The translations under genes and the position numbers were made by a program. A DNA stretch of 64,000 nt from Diphasiastrum complanatum (lineage: Eukaryota > Streptophyta > Lycopodiopsida > Lycopodiales > Lycopodiaceae): positions 27,576,107-27,640,106 of the forward strand of contig CM055094.1 of assembly GCA_029204225.1 (NCBI GenBank), in the 5' to 3' direction. Shown in pieces: positions 20,501-34,573 of this stretch (the first letter of the stretch is position 1; each line of letters begins with the position of its first letter). Under the pieces are notes generated by a model that had not been told where the DNA came from, made no database searches, and was given only the letters and a program-made list of their open reading frames with translations.

Positions 20501-22960
20501 AGGGCGAAGATTAATTCCCAGCAGATTTGAAAAAACATTAGAAAAACCATCAAAAAATGCCAAAAAAATCATCAAAAACCCTAAAAATACAAAAATAGAA
20601 CCTTCGCCTATTTCACTAAGCATAGGTGTGATTTAGATCTACTTACTGCCAAGTCGACGAAGAATAATACCAAAAATAAAGTAACTGTCCATCTAGTTGC
20701 TGGTAACCTTTATGGAAAATTTACAGCTTTATGCAAAAATATCAGTTCTCTAAGAAGAACCTTCGCCTAAACCTTCGCCAGAGTCTGTGTTAGTCCCGCT
20801 TACTATTTTTTATAATCAATAAGTTGGGCGAAGGTTTTCCAAAGATCAGTGGTCATATTGTCATATTTTTGTCAAAGAAGTCTCTTTTTTACAAAAATAC
20901 TAATATTACTCTTGATTCATTGCCATATCTTTTTGTCAGGTTTTCTGAGGGTTCTAAATATAGTAACTTACTATTTGTGAGTTTGGCCAAGATTAGATCT
21001 AGCAAAATCTTCCAAAAAGTCATTTCTTTACTCTCGCCAACCTACAAAATCTCTATTTTTGTCAAAAAAAACCTTCGCCAATTCTACCACATTATCTATG
21101 TCAGATTTATCTAATCTAAAGTCGGCAAAGGCTAATTTTATCAAATTTGTCAAATATTCAAATCAAGTCCTTGATGGTGATCGGTTTTTGAAACAAAGGC
21201 CCGGGCCTCGATGTGGATGGACCTTTTTCTGTGGCCTAGATGTCTGGTATATCTTGGATTTCTGGTCCGTCCAAAACTTTATCCAAACCTCCTTAATCTT
21301 AGTGCTAAGGAGAGAACTGCGGCATCACAAGAACTAGAATTTGAGGGCAGGCTTCCAACACTTGAGGGGCTGCCTTTTCGTAATCTTTGATACACGTTTG
21401 AGTTTATCAAATTTATCCTGAAACCCTACCAATGAAATGCGGTAGGTTTCAATTTTCTTGAACATAAATCTGATTTTGTCCAATGTGATTGGACGATCAG
21501 ACACTTGTGTCTGAAGATAGGAATTGCATTCAATTGTGGTCGCACCCAATTCACCTTGAAGACGTTCACATTCCAACTCAGCCATGTCCAATTGACCAAC
21601 CAACAGTAGGACCTGTTGTTTAGCGTCTTGGACCGCTTTGTCCACTTGATCTTGCACTATTGTCAATGAATCCTGAAGAGTTTCCACATAGCCTTCTAGA
21701 GCATCAGCTATTTGTTGGGCTTTCTTCAGCTCAGCTTCAAATTTGGCCTCATGTTGCTTGGCAATCTTGAGCTTGCGATTCAACTAAATGACCTTCTGGC
21801 TTATCAGGGTATTCTCGATACCCAACTTTGATATGTGTTTGTCCCTTTTCATCTATCATGGTCTGGATCACTCGTGCAAGGTTTGAGACTAAACCTAATG
21901 CATCGCCAGAGGCGGCACGAATAGTAGGATCTTGGATGGACTCGACGAGGTAGCCGTCATTGGTCCACCTCAACAGAGTTCATCAGAGGTATCAATGAAT
22001 GGTTTGATGGCAGTTTTGGCATGCTTTTGGTTTGGCGATGGCTGTGCGCCAGAAGTTATGCCTATGGTTGCAAGGGCGGCCTCCGTCACACGCACCTTGT
22101 GGGTTGTCATCTGATAGGTGATATAAAATTTTGATTTGGCCTCTGTCCAGGTGCTAAAGGCCATGGTTATAAAATTCATGTTGATCTTTCCAAAAAAGGC
22201 ACGCTCATAGATCCTCATTGTCATGAGCAAAGGCTCGGCAAGGTTCATCCACTGAGCCACCATGCTTGTGCTAGGGAGTACCATGATGTCCGTCTTGGTC
22301 GGAACGCCACGATGATTGGCATATTGCAGAGACTGACTGATATCAGTGGAAGACATGATGAGAAAAAGTATATATAGAAGGCAAATGATGCGAGAGTATA
22401 TCAAAAGGCAGTATAGAAAATTTGGAAAGTTTTGGTCGTTGGAAAATTTTGCAAGAGCTCTACTAGTACAAGTGAGAAATGATATCGAATTCTGTCTTTT
22501 TATAGGTTGATTTGGAGGGTCCATTAGACAATGTACTAGTTTGGCTGCACAATTCTAGACAAAAATTTGCAGGCATGTTTAGTACTATGAAAACAGGTTA
22601 TAAAAATCTCGATGAAGGTTTCTGAGGTATTGAACTAATCCGGCGAAAGTTTTCAAGATCTGGCAAAGGTTCCTTCGCCTAAGGACATCATTCGCCCAAG
22701 TACTGTAATAAGTGCAAATTTTGATGATCTGGCCCTTTGCCCAACCTAATTTTGGCATTTTGAATCCCTCTGTCAGGTCGGCAAAGGTTAATAAGGATTG
22801 TAAGGTGCTCACCTAAGATTTCCAAAATGGTAAGTTTTTGAACATTCGCCTAACTCATAAACAGGTATTAACTCTGGAAAAGAAACCTTCACCCAACTCA
22901 GTATAGAGAAATCTGAGGTGGATGTATGAATCTGAAATCTCGGCAAAGGTTTCTAAGACA
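20501..22960. repeat. Dispersed CCTTCGCC/GGCGAAGG motif clusters
   Basis: Words close to ACCTTCGCCTAA or its complement recur around 20505, 20601, 20760, 20772, 20826, 21070, 21122, 22642, 22660, 22670, 22690, 22792, 22846, 22884 and 22943. They occur on both sides of the minus-strand ORF at 21334-22356 and hardly within it. Variants include GGCAAAGGTT and TTCGCCCAA. Spacing is irregular, so this is not a simple tandem repeat. Confidence 0.6.
21334..22356 (-). pseudogene. Extra coiled-coil ORF of a gypsy element, frameshifted
   Basis: Three overlapping minus-strand frames (21970-22356, 21749-21973, 21334-21783) appear to be one protein of about 340 residues. It starts MSSTDISQSLQYANHRG, has a central part with MVAQWMNLAEPLLMTMRI and ITYQMTTHKVRVTEAALATI, and ends in a predicted coiled coil (KIAKQHEAKFEAELKKAQQI, then QVDKAVQDAKQQ). 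I do not recognise a named domain. It lies after the integrase of the minus-strand gypsy in the same orientation, where Tat-lineage elements often carry an additional ORF of unknown function. It could alternatively belong to the leader of the plus-strand LTR element as an antisense ORF. Confidence 0.5.
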
Positions 22961-23183
22961 GTATAAATGAAATATGACCTAAAAAGTGATTTTCGAAGTC
23001 ATTTTTCATCAAAAATTATCTTATGCAGATACTTCCCTTCATTTTTTTTCATTTCTTATGACTTTTTTTACTTTTGCTCATCATTCTTTTTTTTTTTAAG
23101 TCTTTTTCCAAAAACAAATTAGTCAAGTAATAAAAAAAAAGAAAATTGTAAAACAATCAAAATAAAATTGACAAGGTGTTGGA

Positions 23184-24258
23184 TCATTCTGATTGAACTG
23201 GCTGATTTGGCTGCCGAAACTTGCGTAGACGACTGCCATTCATCGAAGTGTCAAATCTTTTTTCATCCAAATGTTCTAAAATGACTACTCCATAGTTTAA
23301 TATTTCCTTCACTCTATACGGTCCTTCACCTGTGAACTTCAATTTGCCTTTAATCAGTTTCGTCTTATACATTAGTGCTAGATCTCCTTCCTTCAAATCT
23401 TTTTTGTGTAATTGGCAATTGTGTCATGCCTTTCGACGGCTAATGCATGAATTGCCATCAATTTGGTCTCACAAAGTTTTTGTACAGCCTCATGATGCAT
23501 CTGTAAGGATTTTGCATCATCCAACTATTCTGTTGCTACTATGCATAGAGATGGTATCAAAAATTCAATTGGCATACCTGCATCTTGTCCATAAACAAGC
23601 TGAAATGGTGTTTGATTCATACTACCTTTGTAAGTTGTTCCCAATCAGAACGATTTGCTTCTACTGTTTTTGTCATAATGTTGCAGAGAATCTTGTTGGA
23701 AAATTCAACTTGGGCATTACCCCTCGGATAATACAAAGTACTAAACCGATGAATAACAAAAAAGTCTTCCAACATATACTTTATCATTTCATTCACAAAA
23801 TGTGTTCCGCGATCATTAACGATCTCGATATGACATCCAGATCTAGTAATAACGTATTCATAGAGAAACTTAACTATTGATTTTGCATTTGCAACTCAAA
23901 CTGCTTTCGCTTTAACCCACTTGTTCATATAATTAGTTGCAACAATGATATATCTGGCCTGAGATCCTCTTGCCGCAGGATGAATAGGACAGTGCTTGCG
24001 ATAAAAATGGATGTAAATGTTCATAATTATGTCAAGTAGGATGATGTGCTCATTGACAAACATCGCATGACTCTGTATCTTTGTGAAGTGTAGGTCACCA
24101 ACATCCTGATTGTAAAAGTTTGTGAACAGTGAAATCTCTTGAAAAATGTCCTTCGCCCATGCCATCATGAGAAAACATGACAAGTTCAGGTACTTCATGA
24201 GACAAAACACATCTTCGTAAAATATCATCCATTCCTCTGCGATACGATTGTCCAGCAA
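23184..24258 (-). pseudogene. Ty3/gypsy integrase (minus-strand element)
   Basis: In transcript order the pieces are: 23896-24258 with SQARYIIVATNYMNKWVKAK from the core; about 23690-23840 with NDRGTHFVNEMIKYMLEDFF, then STLYYPRGNAQVE, giving the second Asp and the Glu of the DDE triad; and 23184-23396, a C-terminal domain with KEGDLALMYKTKLIKGKLKF and GPYRVKEIL. Several stops and shifts separate them, and the region around the first Asp is degraded. No chromodomain is visible after the C-terminal domain, consistent with a Tat/Athila-type rather than chromoviral element. Confidence 0.8.
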
Positions 24259-24960
24259 TCAATTGATAAGGTTGTGTCTTATGAATTAATTGTCTCTTTT
24301 GAACTTTTGTCAAGGAGTCATTGGGTTGGCCAAGCATAAGATATTCAACAACATTTGCTACCCACTCAGGTATAGCTTCAACATAAAATAATGCAGCATC
24401 TGGTAGTTCATCATCCACTTCAGTATTAATAGGCATTGATTCAATCCTTGAAACATGGTCCGCTAGACGTTCAAATACTTTTTCCAAACGATCCAAGTAG
24501 TTTGTATTTGCACTACAAACTCCGAGATCATCCAAGTAGATTTCAAAGAATTTTGCAACTAGTCCTTAAAGGCAAACTGCATCACTCTTTGAAATGAACT
24601 AGGTGCATTACAAAGTCCAAATGACATAACTGTATAAGCATAAGTTTCTCATTTTGTTGCAAAACGCTGCTTTGTGACGATCCGCAGGTGCTATTTTAAC
24701 TTGGTTGTGACCAGTAAATCCATCCAGAAAACTATACGCTTCCGCTCCAGCAAGACGGTCCAATATTCTTTTAGTAAAGGATAACTGAAAGTGATCCTTT
24801 TGCGTCACTGTATTCAAAGGTTTGAAATTCACACAAATTCTCATAGTCCCATTCTTCTTAGGAATGACAACAATTGGTGAAACCCATTCTATATTTTCGA
24901 TTTCATTAATGAAGTCGGCTTCAAGTAGTCATTGTAGCTCCTTTGTTATAAGATCCGTAA
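24095..24960 (-). pseudogene. Ty3/gypsy reverse transcriptase fused to the integrase N-terminus by deletion
   Basis: 24608-24844 reads MRICVNFKPLNTVTQKDHFQ and EAYSFLDGFTGHNQVKIAP, with the first catalytic Asp. The YLDD box is at about 24525-24545 (YLDDLGVCS). After LEKVFERL the same open frame jumps straight to ADHVSRIES, normally found at the very end of RNase H, and continues to the integrase zinc region (CVLSHEVPELVMFSHDGMG). The thumb and essentially all of RNase H are missing. The fusion at about 24461 is in frame through 146 codons. Confidence 0.8.
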
Positions 24961-25225
24961 TGTTTGGATTACACTGATTAAATCTTGTGACCTTTGGAAC
25001 TGCATCAGGCATTAAGGGTATCGTATGCTCAATAATTGAGATAGGAATCCCTTTGAGATCCTTATACATCCAAGCAAAACAGTCTTGATATTTTATCAAT
25101 AACTTTCTTAATGCTTGAAATTGTTTGGAAGTAAGTTGCGCTCCCCAAACTTGAATAATCTTTTTTGGCTCTTCTGGTTAAGCAAGATTCATTGGCCTAG
25201 CTGGTCCATCATAAACCTCCTTTGT

Positions 25226-26044
25226 TTATGGTTCTTTATCTTCAGATTCACGATGAGCTTTCAGTAACATAATCACCACATCATCCAAAGTATAACATTT
25301 GAAATGTTCAGGCTTATCATATTGGACTTCTTCTGATTGTTCTTTTTCATACGGGTTGATCTTTGATTTCTGTTTAGCTTTCTTGGCAGGAATGGATCTT
25401 GGAGGTGATGAATTTCTTGAAGATGTGCTCTTCTTTGAAGGTGACAACTTCCTTGATTGAGATTTCTTGCAAGAATTCTGACTTGAAGTATCATTTTTGA
25501 CCTTCCCTTTCCCTTTGTCCAATAAGGATGGTACATTTTTTTAATCAACTTTTTGAGATGATTTTTCCCATTTCAGGACTGTATTATAGTGTTGCTTAGC
25601 TTGTTTCTTTGTCATAGGTCCTGCCATCTTGTCCTCCTTCAATATAACTGCTTTTGGCAGTTTTATTGTTGGTTCATCTAGAATATCTCGAACTCCATAT
25701 TTTGTAGGATCCATATGATTGAGAATCTGCTCATTCGTAAGCTCTGCCTCTCCATCATAAGTCAAAGCATGACTAACATGTATTAGATCATCTTCAATCA
25801 GATCTAGAATTGATTCAGTTGATATCCAAGCTAGGTTCATCATATTCAATGGAAAAGTGATTGGCGTATACAAAGTTCGATCAAGCAAGGAAATTTCGCT
25901 CAATTCGGATTGATTATCTTGTTGACACATATAGCCTGCTATACAATCCACTATTTCAAGAGCTTGATTCCAATTGACAGTGTCGGTTTGAGAGTCATAA
26001 TGGACTCCCAGAGTCTTCACTTGTCGATCACAGGTATGATCCAT
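25226..26044 (-). pseudogene. Protease to reverse transcriptase linker of the gypsy polyprotein
   Basis: Two minus-strand frames (25541-26044 and 25226-25522) lie between protease and reverse transcriptase. The first contains acidic and hydrophobic segments and ends KKQAKQHYNTVLKWEKSSQK. The second is a basic, Ser-rich stretch starting MDKGKGKVKNDTSSQNSCKK. I recognise no domain. Long, poorly conserved linkers are normal here in plant gypsy elements. A stop around 25545 separates the frames. Confidence 0.55.
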
Positions 26045-26174
26045 TGTTGATGAATCGTCATCCCCTCTTTGGACTACTGGCTTGATAATCCAAGTAATTG
26101 GATCTACTTTGAACGCACGCTTGCGATTCTAAAAAGTAATTTTGTCGGTGCCCTAGTTATGAATTACTTGCAAC

Positions 26175-26891
26175 TCATAACCATGGACATCCCAATAAAA
26201 CTCGATATACATTTAGTGTGTCAGGTAATTCCATGACTACAAAAGTAATGACAAATTGCACTCCAGCTATTTTGACAGGTATATCTTCAACCATTTCTCT
26301 TGGATGTACTATCGTTTGATCAGCTAGATTAATGACAAAAGTGACAGGCTTCAGCTTGGTAAGTCCCCATTTTGCACATAGTTTGGTTGAGATCAAATTA
26401 ACTTTGAAACCTCCATCAATCACGGCTGCTTCCTTACTAAACTGTCTATATTGTATTGGTAGGGTGATGTTTTTTTGCTCACTTTCCCAGGTTGCTCCCA
26501 CATTAAGTACTTCGTTCGATTCTTCAAACTCGGCACAAAAAAGTGGCTTCCGACGGACTGATGGTTCCATTTGAGTCAATCTTTCTACTAATACTTCATT
26601 TGCTTTCGGCACCAGCTTAAGAAATTCCCCGAGTGTGATATCCATCTTGCTAGACAACATATTCATGATCATTTCGGTTTGCAGTGCTTCAGGTTCCGTC
26701 ATCTTAAAAGATTCTTCATGATGGTGCAACTGTGTATTAACATCTGTTCTTGGATCTGCTTGTGGCATAGATGGAGAAGGAATTTTGGCTGCTGCTTTAG
26801 TGGCTTCTAGGGCTTCTTCCTCTCGCAACTGTTTAATCCATTGTCTCATATTCTGGTATCTTTTTTTTTTTACTTTGAGATTCAGATACAT
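26175..26891 (-). pseudogene. Ty3/gypsy protease region
   Basis: The 238-codon minus-strand frame reads AAVIDGGFKVNLIST around codon 140, then KPVTFVINLADQTI and YRVLLGCPWL. This is the retropepsin fold of plant gypsy elements with a DGG-type active site. A related copy at 7518-7787 has DGGSG at the same place, so the Ser-Gly after DGG has become Phe-Lys here. Upstream is a Gln-Glu rich linker from Gag. One in-frame stop separates it from gag. Confidence 0.75.
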
Positions 26892-27089
26892 GTCTGATGC
26901 GGTAGGTATATTTGTAGTTGGTGCAGATTCAGCAGGTACTGGATCAACTAGAACTCATTTCTGTTTTTGAGCTCTGGTAACAACCATCAAAGGTACAGTT
27001 GGTTCAGATTGAACTACTGGTCTTTTTTTTACTGTAATCAAGTTCACGGGAGCAGTAGCCGGAGGTGGTTTGGGTCTTGCATGACAATC

Positions 27090-28105
27090 TTAATAACAGT
27101 GTCCATAACCACAAGTTTTACAGAATGGTATAAACTTTCCTTTGTTCGGACATTCAGCAACTCTATCATTTTCTCCGCATGCAAAACATCCAAGTGGTGC
27201 TCTGGTCCATTGTCTAGCTGCTTGTTGTTGCACATACTGCTCTAAAAATCCAAGGCCAAAATTAAAAGGCTTTTTGTCAGGATCCATTGAATAAGTGATT
27301 TTCGATACTGAAGCTTAGCATACCTTGGCTAGATAATCCGAGGATTGAATGAGCAAAAGGTTGTTTCATGACCCGTAGAATTGCACAAATGACAAATAGT
27401 ATTTGTCATTCGTTGTTTCAACGTTGGACATTCATTCATAGTATGATTGCCTGCACAAATTGAACACCAAACATTTTTCCGACTAGGAAAAGTCTTTGCA
27501 AACTTTTCAGGTTCTTTGTTCGTTTTATCATGGAAATCTTCCAAGGCTTTCATCTTTTCATCAAGTTGAGACTGCATCTTTTCTAGCTGCATCTACTGCT
27601 TTTGACCTAGTTGCTCAAACTCGTTGATCATCTTTTCTGTAGTAGTATTGATATTCGTTGATGCAATGGTGGTGGATGTTGTCGTGGTTTGCCCTGCTGT
27701 ATAAGACAACATTCCAACATTTGGTGCATCGTCGGAATCTTCATCTTCCTCATGAATTGCATCAGCCATAGCGCTTTGTATCGTAGCGTATTCAGTATGG
27801 CGTTTCAGCTCGCGTCTAATCCGTTTGGGTAGACTTGCTAAAAACCACATAATCAAAGCATCTTCATTGATTAGATCAGGATCACACTCAGATCTAAGGT
27901 GTTTCACCCGTTCAATATAATCTCTTACTACCTCTCTCTTTCACCATTTTAATTTTATTTAAAAGGAGAAAGGGATCTTCCATTAACTTTCTGGGCTTAA
28001 ATCTCGTAATGAGAGCGGCTTTAACCACTTCCAAAATTTGACGTTTGGCTTTCTCTTGGTTATAAAACCAATCTTGAGCAGCTCCAGTTAAGGCCAGGCT
28101 CTCTT
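27090..28105 (-). pseudogene. Ty3/gypsy gag with several zinc knuckles
   Basis: The capsid part (27593-28105) includes DPDLINEDALIMWFLASLPK and, further upstream in broken frames, AAQDWFYNQEKA. The nucleocapsid part has CSICAGNHTMNEC and CHLCNSTGHETTFC (27329-27592), then CFACGENDRVAEC and CKTCGYGHCY (27090-27287). Four knuckle-like units is more than the one or two usual for Gag; the third lacks its His. Stops include a CAG-to-TAG change between 27592 and 27593. The 5' part of gag is cut off at about 28105, where an unrelated LTR fragment begins. Confidence 0.75.
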
Positions 28106-28114
28106 ATGGAATGA

Positions 28115-28234
28115 CTTGTGAATGTCCTTGCTATTTATTCTTTTTCCTCCATCTCTCATGCTTTTGTTGTATTTGCTAATTGTTAGATCTAAATGTTATT
28201 GGGATTGTATATTCTTATGCTTTTTGTGAGAGAG
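28115..28234 (+). repeat. Fragment of the Tat-like LTR
   Basis: This matches 19652-19764 at about 94% over 113 bases, in the same orientation, and ends in GTGAGAGAG where the other copy has its long microsatellite. It directly abuts the truncated gag. The minus-strand gypsy block is thus bracketed by two plus-oriented pieces of another element's LTR, which suggests nesting or rearrangement. Confidence 0.8.
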
Positions 28235-28577
28235 CATTCACCAAAGAGACAACTGCGGGCTTAATTTTCAATAGATCTGCATGGAATAGGCAAAAAATAG
28301 CACCACAATATCCTCTTGTCTCTACTTCTTTGACATTATGCCATCTTGGGTAATTTATCCAGCTCCCTTGGATTCATGTTTTTGCCTTGCATATGGTTAC
28401 TTTGACTTGAAAATTGATTCCTATTGAATAACCACTTTGTTGTTCAATTCAAATGCTTCAATATTAACCTGCAGTTCTACATTTGAAATAATGAGATCCC
28501 ATATATTCAACGCGATCATGATTCAATATAAGAACCAACGAGTTTGGATTTATCAACTCTAAACATGACAAAAATAT

Positions 28578-28892
28578 TTAATGGGCATTCATTTGTAATA
28601 AATTGAAATAGATAAAATGTTTGTCGAGAGTAATTATGTCTTTCTCACTCAAAGTTTCTCCAATAAATCTTTTATAGGACACATAATCACAATTTGAAAT
28701 ATTGCTATCTCGAATGTATTGGCCTACAAACTGAAAACTTTCAAAGATAGGACCTTTAAGTACTTGTCCTAATTTGGTGCTAGGACATTTTCCAGCTTGT
28801 ACAATATTAGTTTCATCACATTTTTTGATACACCTTGTGTTGAATATAAAACATTCATACATGTCAATTTCACCATTGACTATTATTGACAA
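28578..28892 (-). pseudogene. Unrecognised ORF downstream of a gypsy RNase H
   Basis: A 104-codon minus-strand frame containing CIKKCDETNIVQAGKCPSTK. It follows, in transcript order, the RNase H remnant at 28940-29165 and so probably derives from the same element. I see no connection or integrase motif. It could also be a chance ORF in degraded sequence. Confidence 0.25.
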
Positions 28893-28939
28893 TATGAGAT
28901 TAATCTTTGATAAAGTCTTTAATGTAAATGTAGTTTTGA

Positions 28940-29807
<868 letters not shown>

Positions 29808-30019
29808 TTGTGCACCAATGGAAACAATTGTTTCCTCCCATTCTTTTTCTAAATTGATTTTTATAGTATTTGGAGTTTGGGAGTATTGTCATTCTAATGG
29901 ATCCATTGGATATCTAGCATATTTTCTAGCATGAGTAGGTCTTGTAGCTATTTATACATCCTCTATGACATACTTTTGAAAGAAAGGTGATAGTTGAAAT
30001 AAGTTAGAACTGGAAGCTT

Positions 30020-30526
30020 TCAATTTTTCTTTTTCTTTTTTAATCTTTTGGACAATCTTCCACCACAGGTCTTACATAAGTATTTAAAATATGTATTCTT
30101 AGAATTTGGACATTCAATTGCCATATGTCCTATTCCTTGACATCTATAACATTGTATATTATATTTAGGTGGGTAGGATATTTTGTTTACTATTATTTTT
30201 ATTGTTAATATTTTGATTATAATTTCTTTTATATTGTTCTTGGCCCGATTGTGCTTGTCCATGTGTTGGTGGTATTGGTATTTATGGTTGAGGGCACTAA
30301 AGTAAACATGATAATAAGGCGATCCATTATATGGTGGCGTATAATTCATATTATGTGTAGATGATCCACCATAATAAGTTGGTGTAGGCAACAAAGTGAA
30401 TAGTTTTGTAAATGGGTATAATTAGAGCTTACATTAGCCACTAAAGGTTTCTCATATTACCTCCCCTTCCATTTTTATTATATAACAGTTTGTGGTGTTA
30501 TAATTCGTTCTTTTGCAAATTTCACA
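30020..30526 (-). pseudogene. Gypsy gag nucleocapsid remnant
   Basis: The frame 30020-30394 has CYRCQGIGHMAIEC at 30110-30151, an intact CX2CX4HX4C knuckle, preceded by a Tyr-Pro-rich stretch. A second knuckle at 30485-30526 reads CEICKRTNYNTTNC, with Tyr in place of His. The capsid upstream is not readable. It belongs with the polymerase remnant at 28940-29807, probably one element with much internal loss. Confidence 0.6.
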
Positions 30527-30691
30527 AAAGAAACAAGATGTGGGAAATGAGCTCCGTAAGATAGTGCTAGGACTATAGGAGTAGCTCGATGTCAATAAGC
30601 CTCAACAACCCTTTGAAATGGATTTTATCGATTAATATATATAGAAAATCTATTATGTCTTTTATAGCTCAATGGCTTATTTCATTATTGG

Positions 30692-33077
<2,386 letters not shown>

Positions 33078-33082
33078 ACAAT

Positions 33083-33347
33083 TGTCAAGAATCAGATATG
33101 CAACATCAAGAATTCACCATAAGCAATCACCAAGTAGGGAGGCGGAAGAAGAACACACAATATCACTCTATCACACTAGTATCATACTGAATATAAAATG
33201 TACATATAAACCTTGAACCCTGATAGAGAGAGAAAACCTACGAATAGACTAATAGACTAGCCTACGGCTAATTACAGCTGGTAACAACTGTCAACATTAA
33301 TGTACATCGTAAACAGTAACAATGAAGTTTATCATTGATTTCTAACA
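33083..33347 (-). repeat. 3' LTR of copia element C
   Basis: It runs TGTCAAGAATC to GATTTCTAACA as written on the plus strand; on the element strand it starts TGTTAGAAATC and ends CTTGACA. It is the near-identical partner of 38365-38629. Length is 265 bp, small for a copia but within range. Confidence 0.95.
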
Positions 33348-33868
33348 CTCTCCCTCAATGATAAAATTACATTCTTCTATTCCTAATAAAACACGAAACC
33401 TCTCAAATTTACATCTACCTAATGACTTAGTAAAAATATCTGCCATTTGATCTTCAGATTTACAAAAAACAAGATCAATGGCTCCATCAAGAATTTTCTC
33501 TAGTATAAAATGATAGTGTATTTCGATGTGCTTGGTTCGAGCATGTAAAACTGGATTTTTGGCAAGGTGAATGCAGCTTTGATTGTCAAAAGATATAGTA
33601 GTCACATCCACCTATGGCTGACCTAAATCCACAAGCAATCTTCGTGCCATACCGCTTCTTGTGTAGCATTGATGAGTGCTCGATATTCAACTTCCGTTGA
33701 TGATAAAGCTACTATAGTTTTGCTGCTCCATGAAATTGCAGCTGTACCATAACTGAATGTATGACCACTGGTAGATCTTATGTCATCAATATTACCTGCC
33801 CAATCGGCATCTGTATAACCTACCAACATTGGCGCTTCAGGCTGATCATACTTCAAACCAAAATTCAA
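33342..33868 (-). pseudogene. RNase H of copia element C
   Basis: 33623-33868 reads VGYTDADWAGNIDDIRSTSG and ISWSSKTIVALSSTEVEYRA, the first part of copia RNase H with its acidic residues. 33342-33611 continues with ISFDNQSCIHLAKNPVLHAR, TKHIEIHYHF and DQMADIFTKSLG, the C-terminal end. A one-base deletion near 33640 and a CAG-to-TAG stop just after it separate the two. A CGA-to-TGA stop separates it from the reverse transcriptase. Confidence 0.9.
33348..33360 (-). promoter_or_regulatory. Polypurine tract of copia element C
   Basis: The element strand reads CATTGAGGGAGAG directly before TGTTAG. It primes plus-strand synthesis in intact elements. Confidence 0.75.
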
Positions 33869-33874
33869 TGTCCC

Positions 33875-34561
33875 TCAAATGTATCTGAGAATACGTTTAG
33901 CAGACTTCCAATGTGCTTGACTAGGATCTTGCATAAATTGACTAACAACACCAACAACATAAGAAATATCAGGTCGTGTGTGTGTCAAATAAATCAAACT
34001 ACCCACTAGTTGTCTATACAAATAAGCATCCACTTTCTCAAATTCATCATATGCAGTAAGCTTCATGTTGACATCCATAGGTGTACTCAAGGGCTTACAA
34101 TCCTGCATATTGAACTTATAAAGCAAATCTCGTGCATATTTGCTTTGTGTAAGAAAGGCCATGTCTTCTTTTTGCCATACTTCAATGCCAAGACAGTAGT
34201 GCATCAATCCTAGATCACTCATGTCAAAAGCATTGGAAAGATTTGATTTGATTTCATTAATTAACCTCTCATTACTTCCTGTGATAATCAAATCATCCAC
34301 ATACAACACAATGAACACTATATCTGAATCTTGTCTTAGAATGTAAAATTTAGGATCAGCATCACTCTTTACCATTCCCCTTCGTTTGAAGTGCTCATCA
34401 ATGCAAGAGTACCATGCTCGTGGTGCTTGCTTCAATCCATATATGGCTTTGTTGAGTTTACAAACCAAATGATCTCTTCCTGGCTCAACAAACCCTTGAG
34501 GTTGCTCTAGATATACCTCTTCATCCAATACTCCATTAAGAAATGCAGATTTGACGTCCAT
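33875..34561 (-). pseudogene. Reverse transcriptase of copia element C
   Basis: The 228-codon frame begins at MDVKSAFLNGVLDEEVYLEQ, with the first catalytic Asp, and continues with KAIYGLKQAPRAWY, VLYVDDLIITGSN (catalytic pair intact), SDLGLMHYCLGIEVW and CKPLSTPMD. A single TGG-to-TAG stop joins it to the upstream part in the same frame. The polymerase domain itself looks undamaged apart from the two flanking stops. Confidence 0.93.
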
Positions 34562-34573
34562 TTGCTGGATTTT

